The notes under the pieces: generated by a model
What the model saw: the letters and a program-made list of their open reading frames with translations, nothing else
Told to the model about the DNA's origin: nothing
Databases searched by the model: none
Part shown: positions 1-11,599 of the stretch, piece by piece
Layout of the letters: each line of letters starts with the position of its first letter
Numbering within the stretch: position 1 is the stretch's first letter
Origin: Lithodes maja
Taxonomy: Eukaryota > Arthropoda > Malacostraca > Decapoda > Lithodidae
NCBI GenBank assembly: GCA_037953745.1
Contig: JBAKBP010003081.1
Location: forward strand, 62,001 to 126,000
Direction of reading: 5' to 3'
DNA: 64,000 bases
Translations under genes and position numbers: made by a program

Positions 1-1
1 T

Positions 2-615
2 GAGAGTGATGGCGAGGAAGTGGCGATCATCGAGGCAGTGAGAGGGGAGGGGGGGGGGGGGGGAGTCTGCTGCTGTTGCTGCAACAACTGCTGCTACACG
101 CCGACAACGGAAAAAAGCTAAGTTCATTGTCGGTGATTCAATGGTTAGGTACCTTGACGGGGCTACTAACACTCATGTTAGTAAAGTTGTCTGCCTACCT
201 GGCGCCGGAGTCGGGAGGGTGGCAGAGAAGATGGATGGTGTCCTAGAAGTGGGTGGGGATGACCCCATCATCTTCATTAACGCGGGGTCCAATGACATAT
301 GGAGATGCAGGACTGAGGAGTTGCTGACCAAGTACCAGGAAAATGCTGGAGAGGATCAAGGAGAAGGGTGGATTTCCTGTGGTACACAGTATCCTGCCAA
401 GAAGAGGGGTACGGAAGGAATGGTCCTCCAGGGCTATTGGTGTAAATAGCCGGCTGGAGAAGTATTGCAAGGCAAAGTCAATACCATTCCTAGATAACTG
501 GACCCACTTCTATGGTAAGGATGAACTGTATGCCAAGGATGGAGTACATCTTTCTCGACTAGGAGTTTCGACCTTAGCCAGCTCACTGGACAAGATTGTT
601 GCGGGGTTTCGTTAA
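2..615 (+). pseudogene. CR1 ORF1, SGNH/GDSL esterase-like domain, frameshifted
   Basis: Translation shows a GDS block around 132-140, a GSNDI block near residue 50 of the 141-449 frame, and a DGVHLS block near the end of the 343-615 frame. These are blocks I, III and V of SGNH hydrolases, with Ser and the Asp-x-x-His pair in place. Such an esterase domain is known in CR1-type ORF1 proteins, where it is thought to act with the RNP on membranes or lipids. Two frame changes are needed. One is at the G-run at 47-63, which joins an acidic leader in another frame. The other lies between about 343 and 400, where the two reading frames overlap. The degraded copy at 49762-50022 repeats part of this domain. 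Confidence 0.75.
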
Positions 616-1365
616 AAAAACCTGGGTGTGTAAGTAAAATACTGTCTCCATATGGAGCTGGTACTTCATGTGACAAACCAGTGAGTAAAATAGAAATAAT
701 CAGTCAAGATAGTGCGGATATAGTGATGTGTAATAGTAGTATCGATAACACTACACATGTAACTGATAGTAAAGATGAGAATACTGATAGAGTAGAATTT
801 CCGTCTAGAGCTAGTAGTTCAACAGGAAATAATAAGTTAGCTAAACACAATAGAAAATTAGTTGCAAATAAAAGTAATAGGTTGAGGGTATATTATACAA
901 ATTGTAGGAGTTTATGTAACAAAATGAACGAACTTAGAGCACTCGTTAGCACAGAAAATATAGACATAATAGCGCTAACTGAAACGTGGATTAATACAGA
1001 ATCTAGGCATATTTTAGCAGAATTTGATATTCCAGGATATAGTTTGTTTAAATGTGACCGAACAAGTAGCAGGGGCGGGAGTATAGCAGTGTTTGTCAGG
1101 AGTACATTAAAAAGCTGTATTAAATCAGGTATTAGACTAAATAATGATAATGAAAGTGTTTGGGTAGAGGTTAACGAAGGTAGTGAGACCATTGTTATTG
1201 GAGTTATATATAGACCGCCTAATATGAGTAGAAATGGCGGAACATCGTTATGGGAGGAAATTAAAATAGCATCAAGGTTTAGCAATGTGTGCATTAGGCT
1301 ATGGGGATTTTAAATTTCCGAACATTGATTGGCAGCACCAAATAGGCGACTCCGATTCAGTAGAG

Positions 1366-1884
1366 TTGTTGTTGTTGTTGTTGTTGTTCCCCAAGCTGCC
1401 TGGCCGAACAACCCCTAGGCCCCGAGCAAGGCCAAGGCCATAACCGAGCGCCCCACAGAACCCTCCCTGCCGACCACAATAAAGTCTGGGTGACCGAAGC
1501 CACTCCATGGCGGGGAGCTGAGGAGGGTGCGGAAATGCCCGGGAAACCAAAGACCCACCCAGGGCCCTGTACCCCTCAGCAATTATGAAGAGAAAGTTGA
1601 GGGGCAAAGGAAAAATGTGACGCTTTGGCTTCCAATCTTGGTAGATTGGGAGGTCAATCCACGGAAGAGACGCCGTCACTTGAGATCTAGAAAATATATA
1701 AGTAAAAGGAACAGTCAGACTAAGCTGTGGGTATGGCAGAGATCGCTCAGTTCTCACTCTGATAGACCAGCCCATCACCACATGACTAGAACCCAATCCT
1801 CTCAGCATCAGCTAGGAAAGGCCCTAGAAAGCCGCCTTTGGCGGGGGGATAGCTCCCCTATTTCAACCCCTTTCGGGGTTGGGC
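1366..1884 (-). mobile_element. SINE-like retroelement with (AAC)n tail inserted in CR1
   Basis: The target sequence ATTCAGTAGAG occurs on both sides (1355-1365 and 1885-1895), an 11 to 13 bp target-site duplication inside the CR1 endonuclease. Removing the insert restores adjacency of the endonuclease blocks. Read on the minus strand, the insert ends in (AAC)n, copied as (GTT)n at 1366-1387. It begins with three short perfect hairpins: 1864-1881 with a GAAA tetraloop on the minus strand, about 1844-1858, and 1832-1844. The length is about 519 bp. A 169-codon minus frame crosses it but looks fortuitous. I do not see clear A and B boxes, so the family is unassigned. Confidence 0.75.
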
Positions 1885-3871
1885 ATTCAGTAGAGTTTAT
1901 TGAGGTAGTACAAGATAGTTTTTTATTTCAATTCATAGATACGACGACTAGAGGTATTAATATTCTTGATTTAGTTTTCAGTAACAATGAACATATGATA
2001 AATAATGTAGAGATTGGTGACCACCTAGGAAATAGCGATCATAAATCTATTTATTTTAATATACAATGGACAGGGAATGCTAAAGAGAATACGACACTTA
2101 TCCCAGATTTCAGAAAAGCCGATTATGTTGGGCTAAGATGAGACTTAAGGGTGGACCCTATTGTTAAGCAATTAAGTCAGGATATGCCAGAGTAAAACTT
2201 GCCACCTACATATAACCAGTTTATTGCTTCACTCCACAATGCTCAAAATAAATATATCCCTAAAAGAATATTTAGATCGACGCAGAACCAACCAAAATGA
2301 ATGACTAATAAGCTAATAGATCTTATAGGGAAAAAAAAAAGGAATATATAGAAAAATAAAGAAAGGCGAAAATCATCTACATATATACTATCAGACTATC
2401 AAGACAGGTCAAAAAGGAAATCAGGAAAGCAAAAAGAAATTATGAAATAAGGAAAGCGAGTGACTCAAAAAATAACCCTAAAGCTTTTTACCAACTATAT
2501 AAATCTAAAGTTAGAGATGTAATAGACCCCCTAAAAACTTCAATAGGAGAAATAACAGAAAATTATTTAGAAATGTGTAGTACATTAAATAGTCAGTTTC
2601 TTTCCGTTTTCACTAATGCAAATTTGGCACAGATTCCAGAAGTCAATATGGTATATAGTGATAGTATAGAAAATATGTTAAGTACAGTTAGTATAAGTAG
2701 AAATGTTGTGCTTAAGGAAATTGACAGACTGAAACCTCAAAAATCGCCTGGTCCTGACGAGGTATATGCTAGAGTATTAAAAGAATGCAGAGATGAGTTA
2801 AGTAGCCCATTAGCATTTTTATTTAACAAGTCATTAGAAACAGGTTTAGTTCCAGAAGCTTGGAAGCTTGCAAATGTAGTTCCGATCTTCAAAAAAGGTG
2901 ATAAATCGATAGCATCCAATTACCGTCCCATTAGTCTCACATCAATAATAGGAAAGTTGCTAGAGTCTATTATTGCTAGGAAAATTAGAAGCCACTTGGA
3001 AAAATTTAACTTAATAAATTCTTCTCAGCATGGATTCACTCAGGGACGTTCTTGCCTTACTAATTTGCTTAGCTTTTTCTCAGAGGTGTATGAAGCAGTA
3101 GATAGTAACAAGTCATATGATATTATATATTTAGATTTCAGTAAAGCTTTCGACAGAGTCCCTCATGAGAGATTGATGAGAAAGGTTGAGGCACATGGAA
3201 TAGGAGGGTCGTTGTTGGGATGGATTAGGTCATGGCTAATTGGTAGGAAACAGAGAGTCAGCATAAATGGTACCAAGTCAGAGTGGGGAGCAGTAAAAAG
3301 TGGTGTCCCCCAGGGATCGGTATTAGGTCCCCTGTTGTTTCTTTTATACATAAATGACCTAGATTTAGGTATAACTAGTAGGATAAGTAAATTCGCTGAC
3401 GATACTACATTGGGGAGATCAATTGATTCAGATAGCGATATAGAGTGCCTCCAAAGGGATCTAGATACCTTACATGAATGGTCAGTAAATTGGCAGATGA
3501 AGTTTAACATTGACAAATGCAAGGTATTAAAGATAGGGAAGATGCAAACAAATGTTAAATATAAACTAGCTAATTTAGAATTAGAAAATTCAGACTGCGA
3601 GAAAGATCTAGGTGTGTTTGTTAGCAATGATTTGAAGCCTAGAAAACAGTGTATCAGCGTTCGTAATAAGGAAAACAGGATTCTCGGGTTCATCTCTAGG
3701 AGTGTGAGTAACAGAACTGCTGATGTTATCTTAAAACTTTACTTGTCATTAGTGAGACCCCATATGGATTATGGTGTCCAATTTTAGTGTCCTTATTACA
3801 GAATGGACATAGATTCATTGGAGAGAGTACAGCGTAGAATTACAAAAATTATCCATAATATTAGAAATCTT

Positions 3872-5724
3872 TGTGACGCATGTCGAGTATGAGCATGCTG
3901 TACAGAACGCCCAGTCAGGCCCCACTCTCGCTAGGATCGTCAGGGCAGGAACTTTGGCTGTAGTCTGTGTAGAGTTTCCTAACTTAGTTTATGTGAGCCG
4001 TTGTACTATAAGTATTATAAATATGTATTTTGTTTTCATCTGAGTCAACGAGTTCTATTTTATATCATTAGTTATAAGTATTGTGTGTGGGACTTATATG
4101 TAATGATGAGAGGAGAGAGAGAGATATTACGTAACGGTGGACAGTGAGTGCGCCACGCTGCAGGTAGGCCTAATTCCCTCCTCCCTCCTCCTTCTCAGCG
4201 CGTGGGAAATCCTTTGTCGATCCCAGATTGAGAGAGAATATTACGTAATGATTGTCAGTGGGCGGTCCTTAGTAGTTGGCGATCTGCTCACTAGAGGGCC
4301 GAGTATAAAAAGGGAGGTCTCGCCATGCTTTACTCAGAACTCATAAGGCAGAGCGACTTCTCATATCCCTTGCAACTATATATATTCTTCCGACTGATGT
4401 GAACTTTCCCTACTCTCTGTACCGCCTACCTTCTTCTTTTCCCGAACCCTTTTTTAACCTCAATGACCCCTTTGGTGCAGATTTAGTCAGCCAAAGTATT
4501 GTCGCTTGAGTTCTCACGAGATATATGCCTATTAGATAGCCTATTTTGAAAGGGATAACTAGAATAGGATTGATTAATGTTTGTTGCACTCGTATATGCA
4601 TTTCCCTGTGAATGATTATTCATGTTCCTGTTTTCTGCTGATCTAGGTGATGCTAGACTGGGATAAGGCTACTAGAGTTGTGATTCCCGATGTGTATTAG
4701 GTTTTGTTGAACCTGTACAATCGCAACGGAGACTTGGAAAGCCTAGGTGGTCTGTCTGACTGTGTACCTTGTGAGTTTAGCACTGTGTTGCGAGTGAGGG
4801 CTTTTGCCTCTGCCACCCAGCACTGTGCTAACTCGTTTGCTTGACTTTGAGAGGATCGCCAGGAGAGAACCAGATACTAGTGATCTGGATCTCTCAAGAG
4901 AGCATCCCGTCAATTAACGTAATTTGGCCGCACAGCCTTAAGGACCTCGCTAGGCTACGAGCCGCTTGCTCAGCCATTGTTTCCTAGCCTACTACATCCC
5001 AGCTAGACTTTGCTCGGTCAGCAGATACAGCATAGTATTGAAGCTTTCCTTATGTATGTTATTGTTTATGCACTATTGATTTAATGTGTGGCACGCACAG
5101 CTACTTTAGAGATTAGTGGCCCCCGAGCACAATCCTAGTAGGCTATTGCCAGTGCATTGTCGGAGTACTTCTTTTTTATGTTTGCCATTTACTACTGTCT
5201 ATTCTTATAATTCTTCTTATGTCAATTTAAAGCCTTTAATATTAGTTAATTGCCAGTGTGTTGCTTATTGAATTGCTGTTCAAAATCCGATACTTACTTC
5301 TTACGAGTATCCGAGAAGCATCTAACTTTATCAGAAGATTCCTTGCTCGATGCTCGAGGACTATTGTTTAACGTAACGTAATAGTGCCGATCTGAAGTAG
5401 AGGGTGGAGGACTTCTTAAGTTCTTAGTCAAGGGTGGATTACTTCAGCTTCGGCCAACACTATTCTTTGGTGTTGTTGTATTTACTTCTTTGTTTGATTG
5501 TTGACCAGACTAGATAACTCCCGTCTCGTTATTAGTCTGTTGTGAAACGCTAGTACCGAGTTCTTGTATACCCCGTTATAGCAGATAGAACTCTGGAGGG
5601 TATTGGTGTTTTTTGTTCGGCTGGCAGTACTCTGGGGTTGGGATCGTGTGTTTCCGTTGTGGCAGCGAGCCATACTCGAGTCCTGTGTGAGAGCCCTAGT
5701 GTACCCGAGTGCCCGGTCGTAACA
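3872..5724 (+). mobile_element. Solo LTR (about 1.85 kb) inserted in CR1
   Basis: The insert begins TGTGACG and ends CGTAACA, a near-perfect inverted TG...CA terminus, and is flanked by TCTT on both sides (3868-3871 and 5725-5728). The uninterrupted CR1 copy at 57270-57290 reads straight through the target. There is no internal coding region, so this is a solo LTR left by recombination, or a very long LTR-derived element. A TATA box lies at 4304-4310, with an initiator-like TCAG about 25 bp downstream at 4333-4336, suggesting plus-strand orientation. The family is unknown; the ends resemble those of Gypsy-1 in this window. Confidence 0.85.
4304..4336 (+). promoter_or_regulatory. Probable LTR core promoter (TATA + initiator)
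   Basis: TATAAAA at 4304-4310 follows a GC-rich stretch, and TCAG at 4333-4336 lies at the distance expected for an arthropod initiator. It is inside the solo LTR about 430 bp from its left end, which would make the first 430 bp U3. This is sequence-motif evidence only. Confidence 0.45.
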
Positions 5725-6042
5725 TCTTCCATATGAAGAAAGGTTGAACAAATTAGATTTACATTCGTTAGAGAGGATATGATAGAGGTGTTCAAGTGGG
5801 TTAGTGGGATTAACAAAGGGGACATGACAAATGTACTAAAACTCAGTGATAGCGAAAGAACTCGTACCAATGGTTTCAAATTAGATAAATTTCGTTTCAG
5901 AAGAGATATAGGCAAATATTGGTTTGGTAACAGAGTTGTAGATGGGTGGAATGGACTACCAAGTGCTATAGTGGGATCAAAAATGGTCGGGAGCTTTAAG
6001 ATAAAATTGGATAAGCATATGGACGAGAAGGGTTGGGTGTGA

Positions 6043-6257
6043 AGGGGGATCAGCCTGGTTGGGCCAATCAGCGCTCTGCAGACCCCCGTAATCCTGCGTT
6101 AATCTCTAACCGTTTTGGTAAGATGATCCTCAGGGTATTAGAGTGTTGAGCCTATAATTGGGCTTTGTAATTGTGGTTGTGTGGGACAGGGATCTGCCTT
6201 GCTTAGGCCAATCGGCTTTCTTCAGACTCCCATTTTCTTGGGTTCTTAAGTTCTTAT
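6043..6257 (+). other. CR1 family A 3' UTR and octamer tail
   Basis: The sequence after the ORF2 stop matches 57613-57830 closely, including a repeated GGCCAATC...CTGCAGAC block. Both copies end in TTCTT-containing octamer repeats, which defines the 3' end of the family. Confidence 0.75.
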
Positions 6258-6281
6258 TTCTCCTCTTCCAATTCCAGATGG

Positions 6282-6758
6282 TACATTTTTTTTGTTTCTT
6301 CTTCTATATTCCAACTACTCCCTCTCGGGCCTGCACACTCAACCGCTGAACACAGTGAGGCCCGTGAGGTCTTGTTCCAGTCTAGGGAGTGAGACACGTG
6401 AAGCACCCCGGCTCGAAGCAACCCCATCTCTGAAGCAGCTCCGCCTCTGCGCTTCACCGTCTCATTCCCCAGACTCGGACCCTCATTCTCAGAACGCCAC
6501 CTATTGAGCAATTAACTCACTAGGCATTGACCCCCTGTAGCATATTTGTGAACATGGGAATATTCATACAATGCTATTTAATCAGGGAACAATGAGGGTG
6601 TTTTTTTGTGTTTTGGCATTTCGGTGTGCTGTGGTAATGCACTGAAACTAGGTATAGCACAAATTCCATCCCAATAATATCTTCCCATTGACATATTGGG
6701 ATTCAAACCTGGGTCCATTGGATTACCAGTCCAGTGGCAAGACCACTCTGCCACACCT
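6282..6758 (-). mobile_element. tRNA-derived SINE, copy 1
   Basis: Read on the minus strand, the element starts with a tRNA-like head: box A TGGCAGAGTGG (complement at 6743-6753) and box B GGTTTGAATCC (complement at 6699-6709, one mismatch). The anticodon loop position would read GGT, suggesting a tRNA-Thr origin. A body of about 350 bp follows, with an A-rich tail whose complement is the T-rich tract at 6282-6306. It matches copy 2 at 9347-9836 over its whole length. It abuts the Jockey-like LINE at 6768. Confidence 0.8.
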
Positions 6759-6767
6759 CCCACACTT

Positions 6768-8350
6768 GCCCTCTGCCCTCTCTAACAAGGATAAAGCTGA
6801 GGCACTGGCTCAACACCTCTCAAGTAAAATGCAAGTCTCTCAACCAATCAAGCAACCTCCACAACTAATCCATCGCACCAGCATTCAACTGCACAGAATA
6901 ATTATAGAAGAAAATTAAGTGCTACACCTCTTGGCTTCTCTGGATACCTCCAAAGCTGTAGGACCAGATAGAATTAGCCCACACCTACTTCAACACTGCT
7001 GTGCTGAGGTTACCCCAGTGCTCATATATATCTACAAAAGTTGTTCTTCGCACAACTACAGGCCAAAAGCCTGGAATATCTCCAAAGTAGTACCTGTGCA
7101 CAAAAAAGGTAATACAGCTTCGGTGAAGAACTACAGGCCTGTAGCACTACTCCCTATTCCAGCAAAAACACTAGTGGAATTTTTAACTACAAGCATCAAG
7201 GAACACCTTAACAGACACAAGCTCCTCTCAGAAGGACAATTTGGGTTCTCAGAAGGAAAGTCAGCCACTGATCTCCTGCTTCTGCTGACAAATGAATGGA
7301 ACACCAAATTAGACATAGGAGAAGAGACAAGGGTTGTTGCTCTGGATATAGCAGGTGCTTTCGTTTCAGTGTGGCATGCCGGATTCATTGCTCGACTATA
7401 ATCTTTCGGCATTGAAGGCGACCTGCTATCCCTGCTCCAGAGCTATCTCGCAAACAGACATATGACTTTGGTGAACCAAGGTGAGGAATCAAGGCTTAAC
7501 CTGATTGCTGCTGGAGTTCCTCAAGGCAGTCTACTGGGCTCACTACTCTGGAATATTATCTTCTTTGATGAAATTCTGTATTTAACGACATCAGCCAATG
7601 CCTACATAGACGATCTAACACTCAGTAGAAGTTACACAAGACAGAATCAAGATGACACAACTAACCAGCTTCAACTGGAGATCAACATCATCTCACACTG
7701 GGGCCGCATCTGACAGGTCAAATTTGCAGCCGAAAAGAGCCAATCTATCTTAATATCCAGGAGATATCAAGCAAATCAAGCTCAACTTAAAATGGATGGG
7801 AATGTTATCCAGGAAAATAGTCAAATAATAATTCTTGGTGTAACAGTTGAGAGTTCTCTCTCATTCAACCAACACATAAACAAATAGCAAGAGTTGCATC
7901 AACCAAGCTCTGCTATTTAAGAAGAATCACACATATTCTGTCTCTCAAGAGCCTCCTGATGTTATACAAGTCCCAGATCCGATCAACCATGGAATATGCT
8001 ACACTGTCCTGGATGGGGGCAGCGAAAACACACTTGACTGTGTTGGACAAGATACATAACAGAGCTGCCAAACTGGTAACTGGCCTGAGAACAGATGAAG
8101 ACAACACACCTACACTCGACAGTCTACAGCATCGTAGAAACGTTGGAGGGCTTACAGTACTCCTTAAGAGTAATGTCATGAAATGTAACCACCTCAAATA
8201 TCTGCAATTGCCTCTTCTGTCTTCAGTCTACCAAACCCGGTCAGTCCACGCAGCCCAGGGAGCGACTGTCGCTGTTCCACGACCACATACATCGCAGTAC
8301 CATCGTTCATTTCTCTACAGACACCTGTCGCTCTTTCTGTGTCTATGATT
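6768..8350 (+). pseudogene. Jockey-superfamily-like LINE reverse transcriptase, decayed
   Basis: Three frames cover one RT. 6919-7401 has VGPDRISPHLL, VVPVHKKG, NYRPVALLP, GQFGFSEGKSATDLL and an LDIAGAF block. 7462-7713 has AGVPQGSLLGSLLWN and the catalytic box as AYIDDLT. 7959-8348 holds the thumb and C-terminal segment with a YATLSWMG block. The stop at 7399-7401 and frame changes near 7710 and 7890 show decay; the usual FD of the palm block A is replaced by FVSVWH. The 5' part (endonuclease) is missing. The sequence to 8440 is likely 3' UTR. Confidence 0.85.
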
Positions 8351-8509
8351 GTATTAATATTAATGAATTAAAATGCAAAGTTCACACACACTTGCAATAA
8401 GATTGTATACATGTGATCATTGTTAATAATTTGCACATCAACTGGTCTTCAGATAGTGTTCAAAACTTCTTTCCAACTAGTTTTTCTCACTTTCACCAGT
8501 GCCACATAT

Positions 8510-8623
<114 letters not shown>

Positions 8624-8890
8624 CTGGACATTGCAACATACAAGGTAATATTTGTGTTTGAATAGCATTCACTTAATTCACTCATTAATCTTAGGAGTGC
8701 CATGAGCAATACATGCAATATGTTTAGGTTAGCTTAGTGAAGAATTACTTGACATAGTTTAAAACTCTTCTACTATGGCCTGCCTTTTCTAAGCAGAGTG
8801 AAATCGTGTAGCAATAACAAAAACAAGCCTATTTACTGAAAAGGCTAACTAGCTATTATCCTATGAACAAATATTGCAATTCAGTACTTA

Positions 8891-9220
8891 TTTTCTAGAG
8901 TGTAGTTGGTATTCCCTACATTTTCTAGAGTGTAGTTGGTATTCCCTACATTTTCTAGAGTGTAGTTGGTATTCCCTACATTTTCTAGAGTGTAGTTGGT
9001 ATTCCCTACATTTTCTAGAGTGTAGTTGGTATTCCCTACATTTTCTAGAGTGTAGTTGGTATTCCCTACATTTTCTAGAGTGTAGTTGGTATTCCCTACA
9101 TTTTCTAGAGTGTAGTTGGTATTCCCTACATTTTCTAGAGTGTAGTTGGTATTCCCTACATTTTCTAGAGTGTAGTTGGTATTCCCTACATTTTCTAGAG
9201 TGTAGTTGGTATTCCCTACG
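8891..9220. repeat. Minisatellite, 30 bp x 11
   Basis: Eleven head-to-tail 30-bp units (core TAGAGTGTAGTTGGTATTCC) are identical except for the last base of the array. Because 30 is divisible by 3, one frame stays open (8874-9239) as a 10-residue repeat, but there is no sign that it is a gene. The identity implies recent expansion or homogenisation. Confidence 0.97.
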
Positions 9221-9346
9221 TTATAACAACGATGTATAAAATTAGTTTGTCCTGCTGTCGCCAGACCATATTATTTCTGTCAAAGACGACTGGCTCGGAT
9301 TCAATACGTTAAATAGGTTGTCATCTGGAAGCAGCCAGAACCATAT

Positions 9347-9836
9347 ATATATATATTTTTTTATATATATTCCAACTACTCCCTCTCGGGCATAGGCTGA
9401 GAGCCTGCACACTCTACCGCTGAACACAACACGGTGAGGCCCGTGAGGTCTTGTTCCAGTCTAGGGAGTGAGACATACAAAGCACCCATTCACAGCTCGA
9501 AGCAACTTCATCTCTGAAGCTGCTTCGCCTCTGTGCTTCACAATCTCATCCCCCAGACTCGGACCATCACTCTCAGAACGCCACCTATTGAGCAATTAAC
9601 TCACTAGGCATTGCCCCCCTGTAGCATATTTTGAATATGGGAATATTAATACAATGCTATTTAATCAGGGAACAATGAGGGTATTTTGTTTTGGCGTTTT
9701 GGTGTGCTGTGGTAGTGCACTGAAACTAGGTACAACACAAATTCCATCCCAATAATATCTTCCCATTGACATATTGGGATTCGAACCCGGGTCCATTGGA
9801 TTACCAGTCCAGTGGCAAGACCACTCTGCCACACCT
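9347..9836 (-). mobile_element. tRNA-derived SINE, copy 2
   Basis: Box A (complement at 9821-9831) and a perfect box B GGTTCGAATCC (complement at 9778-9788) lie at tRNA spacing. A body matching copy 1 follows. The minus-strand 3' end runs into A/TA-rich sequence, complement of 9347-9370. Compared with copy 1 it carries small extra segments (for example 12 bp near 9390), so the two are independent insertions rather than one local duplication. Confidence 0.82.
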
Positions 9837-10053
9837 ATATTAGGCTAAAACTCTCTTCACCAAGTAAATATGTGAGCTTTGAATGAATTGAAAGTAGTTG
9901 CATATTGTTTTATATGTTTTTTCAATATGTACTATACATGTATTGTAGCTGGTAATTCGACTGAATATCAATACTTATAGATCCGTCTTCCTTATAGAAC
10001 AAATCTGGGAAGTGGTCAAATTTGTCTCCCCCGCCAAATCAACCCCTCCTCCT
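9837..10053. other. Unassigned AT-rich spacer
   Basis: No ORF or repeat family is recognisable between SINE copy 2 and the first hairpin MITE. Confidence 0.5.
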
Positions 10054-10437
10054 TTAAAGGGGGTCACCGGCTTATTTTGTATCTTTCTCTCCGTTTCTCT
10101 CTTTCCCTGGCTTGTATCCATTCGGCCCCATTCAGCCAACGGTTTTAAGACGTTTATCTCCATCCAAGTGTCGATTTCTTACTGGCGAGCGTTAGCGAGC
10201 CAGCATTATATGGAAAAATCCGGCTTTGCCGGAGAATTTGTTTTATCGAAAAATGTACAAATTTAGCTTGCTGTCACAACAAAAATATATATATGCTGGC
10301 TAGCTACCGGTCTCCAGGAAAATATTGACACCTGGATGGGGGTAAACGTCTTAAACAGTAGGCTGGATGGGGCCAAATGGATACAATCCAAAGAGAGAGG
10401 GAGAGAAAGAAAAAAAAAGCAAGGTGGGCTCCCTTAA
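10054..10437. mobile_element. TTAA-flanked hairpin MITE, copy 1
   Basis: TTAA at 10054-10057 and 10434-10437 bound inverted ends (AGGGGGTCACC against GGGAGCCCACC). The two halves are complementary almost throughout: GGCTTGTATCCATTCGGCC on the left pairs with its complement near 10370-10390. Copies at 11136-11504 and 16191-16557 share the structure. The TTAA target and small size suggest mobilisation by a piggyBac-type transposase. No coding capacity. Confidence 0.8.
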
Positions 10438-10794
10438 CCCTCTCACTAAAACCTGTATGTTATTCACCTATTGTTAGCCTAAGTATATTGTGTAAGAATG
10501 CATTAATGATTTAGTTTGTTGTGCAATTCATTTGATATTTGTTCATATAGCAAAATATTTTCTTACTCAATCATACTATTCTCATTATTTTCACACGAAC
10601 TTACATACACTGTCAAAACTGTAGGCTGGCTATACAGAGGGTACGACAATGATATATATGATCATTGGGTATATTGATAGTGATTTACCTTTCTAATCAG
10701 TACAGGATCGGTTTTTTCTGTCAATGTACCAGTATTATGGACACTTAATATACCCTTTCAATACCCATTTGTGTTTTGTTATTAGAGTGCACGC
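10438..10794. other. Unassigned AT-rich spacer
   Basis: Short local inverted stretches are present around 10630-10770 (GGTATATTGA and complement-like sequence), but no ORF or family is recognisable. Confidence 0.4.
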
Positions 10795-11014
10795 GACTAT
10801 AGTCTATTCGCTGTAAGTAGGGGAGAAATCAAGACCTCTAACCTCTGTAACTCAAAAACGACTATAGTAATCGAGCTCATGTTTTTATTATTTGGGAAGA
10901 GTCAGTCAAGGAATAGATGTGGAAATGTACAGCCAATTTGCTCTAGCCCTTTTTGAATTACAGATGATAGAGGCCATGATTTCTCGCCTACTTACAGTGA
11001 TTAGACTACAGCTG
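10795..11014. mobile_element. Fold-back element / MITE, about 220 bp
   Basis: The left arm (GTAAGTAGGGGAGAAATCA near 10812-10830) is repeated inverted at about 10974-10996, and the arms extend about 65 bp each with only scattered mismatches. No coding capacity. Target duplication is not clear. Confidence 0.6.
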
Positions 11015-11135
11015 TACGCCATATCTTCCTCATCCTTCCGAAATATTGATCTTTGCCCCTCTCCATAATTAACCTGGCTTATTCCTTACTCGGATCCCCT
11101 TCCAAATTATTAATCCTCTATGCACTCCATGCTCT

Positions 11136-11504
11136 TTAAAAGGGGGCCCACCTCGTTTTTTTTTCTCTCCCTCTCTCTTTGGCTTGTATCCATTCGGACC
11201 CATTCAGCCTACTGTTTTAAGACGTTCACCCCATCCCGGTGTCAATATTTTCCTGGCGAACGGTATCGAGCCAGCATCTATATATTTTTGTTGTGACAGC
11301 AAACTAAATTTGTACATTTTTCGATAGAAAATGTATCTGGCTTCTCCATACAATGCTGGCTCGCTATCGGTCGCCAGGAAGAAATTGACACCTGGATGGG
11401 GATAAACGTCTTAAAACAGTTGGCTGAATGAGGTCAAATGGATACAAGCCAGGGAAAGAGAGAAAAGGAGAGAAATGTTAAAAAAAGCCGGTGAACCCCC
11501 TTAA
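11136..11504. mobile_element. TTAA-flanked hairpin MITE, copy 2
   Basis: Bounded by TTAA at 11136-11139 and 11501-11504, with the same inverted ends and hairpin halves as copy 1. The loop region around 11285-11340 carries TA-rich sequence. Confidence 0.8.
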
Positions 11505-11599
11505 CAGTAGCTTAGCTGACGTTTGACGTGTGATTGGACTGTGTTTATTTTATTATTCTTGTAGGTTTTGATTGCCTTTGTCATTTTCGAGCAAATTTG

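Larger units (their letters stand above)
681..6042 (+). pseudogene. CR1 ORF2: endonuclease + reverse transcriptase, broken
   Basis: The N-terminal EEP-type endonuclease starts near 860, with the N of YTNCRSL and the E of TETWI in place. A frameshift near 1300 precedes the GDFKFPNIDW block. The SINE-like insertion splits this domain at 1366-1884, and the SDHKS end of the endonuclease follows at about 2035-2050. The stretch 2141-2572 is decayed. The RT runs from 2573 with NYRPISLTS, LDFSKAFDRVPH, GVPQGSVLGPLL and the catalytic FADD. A TGG-to-TAG type stop occurs at 3786, where the copy at 56470-57612 reads QFWCPYY. The solo LTR then splits the gene at 3872-5724, and the C-terminal thumb resumes at 5725 with a small deletion near 5785 relative to the other copy. 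GTG at 681 was the track start; the true start is unclear. Confidence 0.88.
1..6257 (+). mobile_element. CR1-like LINE, family A copy 1 (interrupted, 5' end outside window)
   Basis: This is a non-LTR retrotransposon read on the plus strand. It has an SGNH-esterase ORF1 (to 615) and an ORF2 with endonuclease (from about 860) and reverse transcriptase (2573-3787, then 5725-6042). The 3' UTR (6043-6257) ends in a degenerate TTCTTATG-type octamer repeat, as CR1 elements end in short tandem repeats. A second copy of the 3' half at 56405-57830 is nearly identical and shows that 1366-1884 and 3872-5724 are later insertions. ORF2 carries several frameshifts and stops, so the element is dead. The 5' end lies beyond base 1. 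Confidence 0.9.

Noticed and set aside
1299..1808. 169-codon minus ORF ending in poly-Asn
   Set aside because: It crosses the junction of CR1 and the SINE-like insert, and the poly-Asn is the (AAC)n tail.
8891..9220. Possible CRISPR-like array
   Set aside because: Units are contiguous with no spacers, and the genome is eukaryotic.
8874..9239. 121-codon ORF with a 10-residue repeat
   Set aside because: It is open only because the 30-bp minisatellite unit is a multiple of three without stops; no codon or family evidence.
9765..9836. A functional tRNA-Thr gene
   Set aside because: The T-stem does not pair properly, the acceptor stem is missing, and the same sequence is repeated at 6690-6758 with a SINE body.
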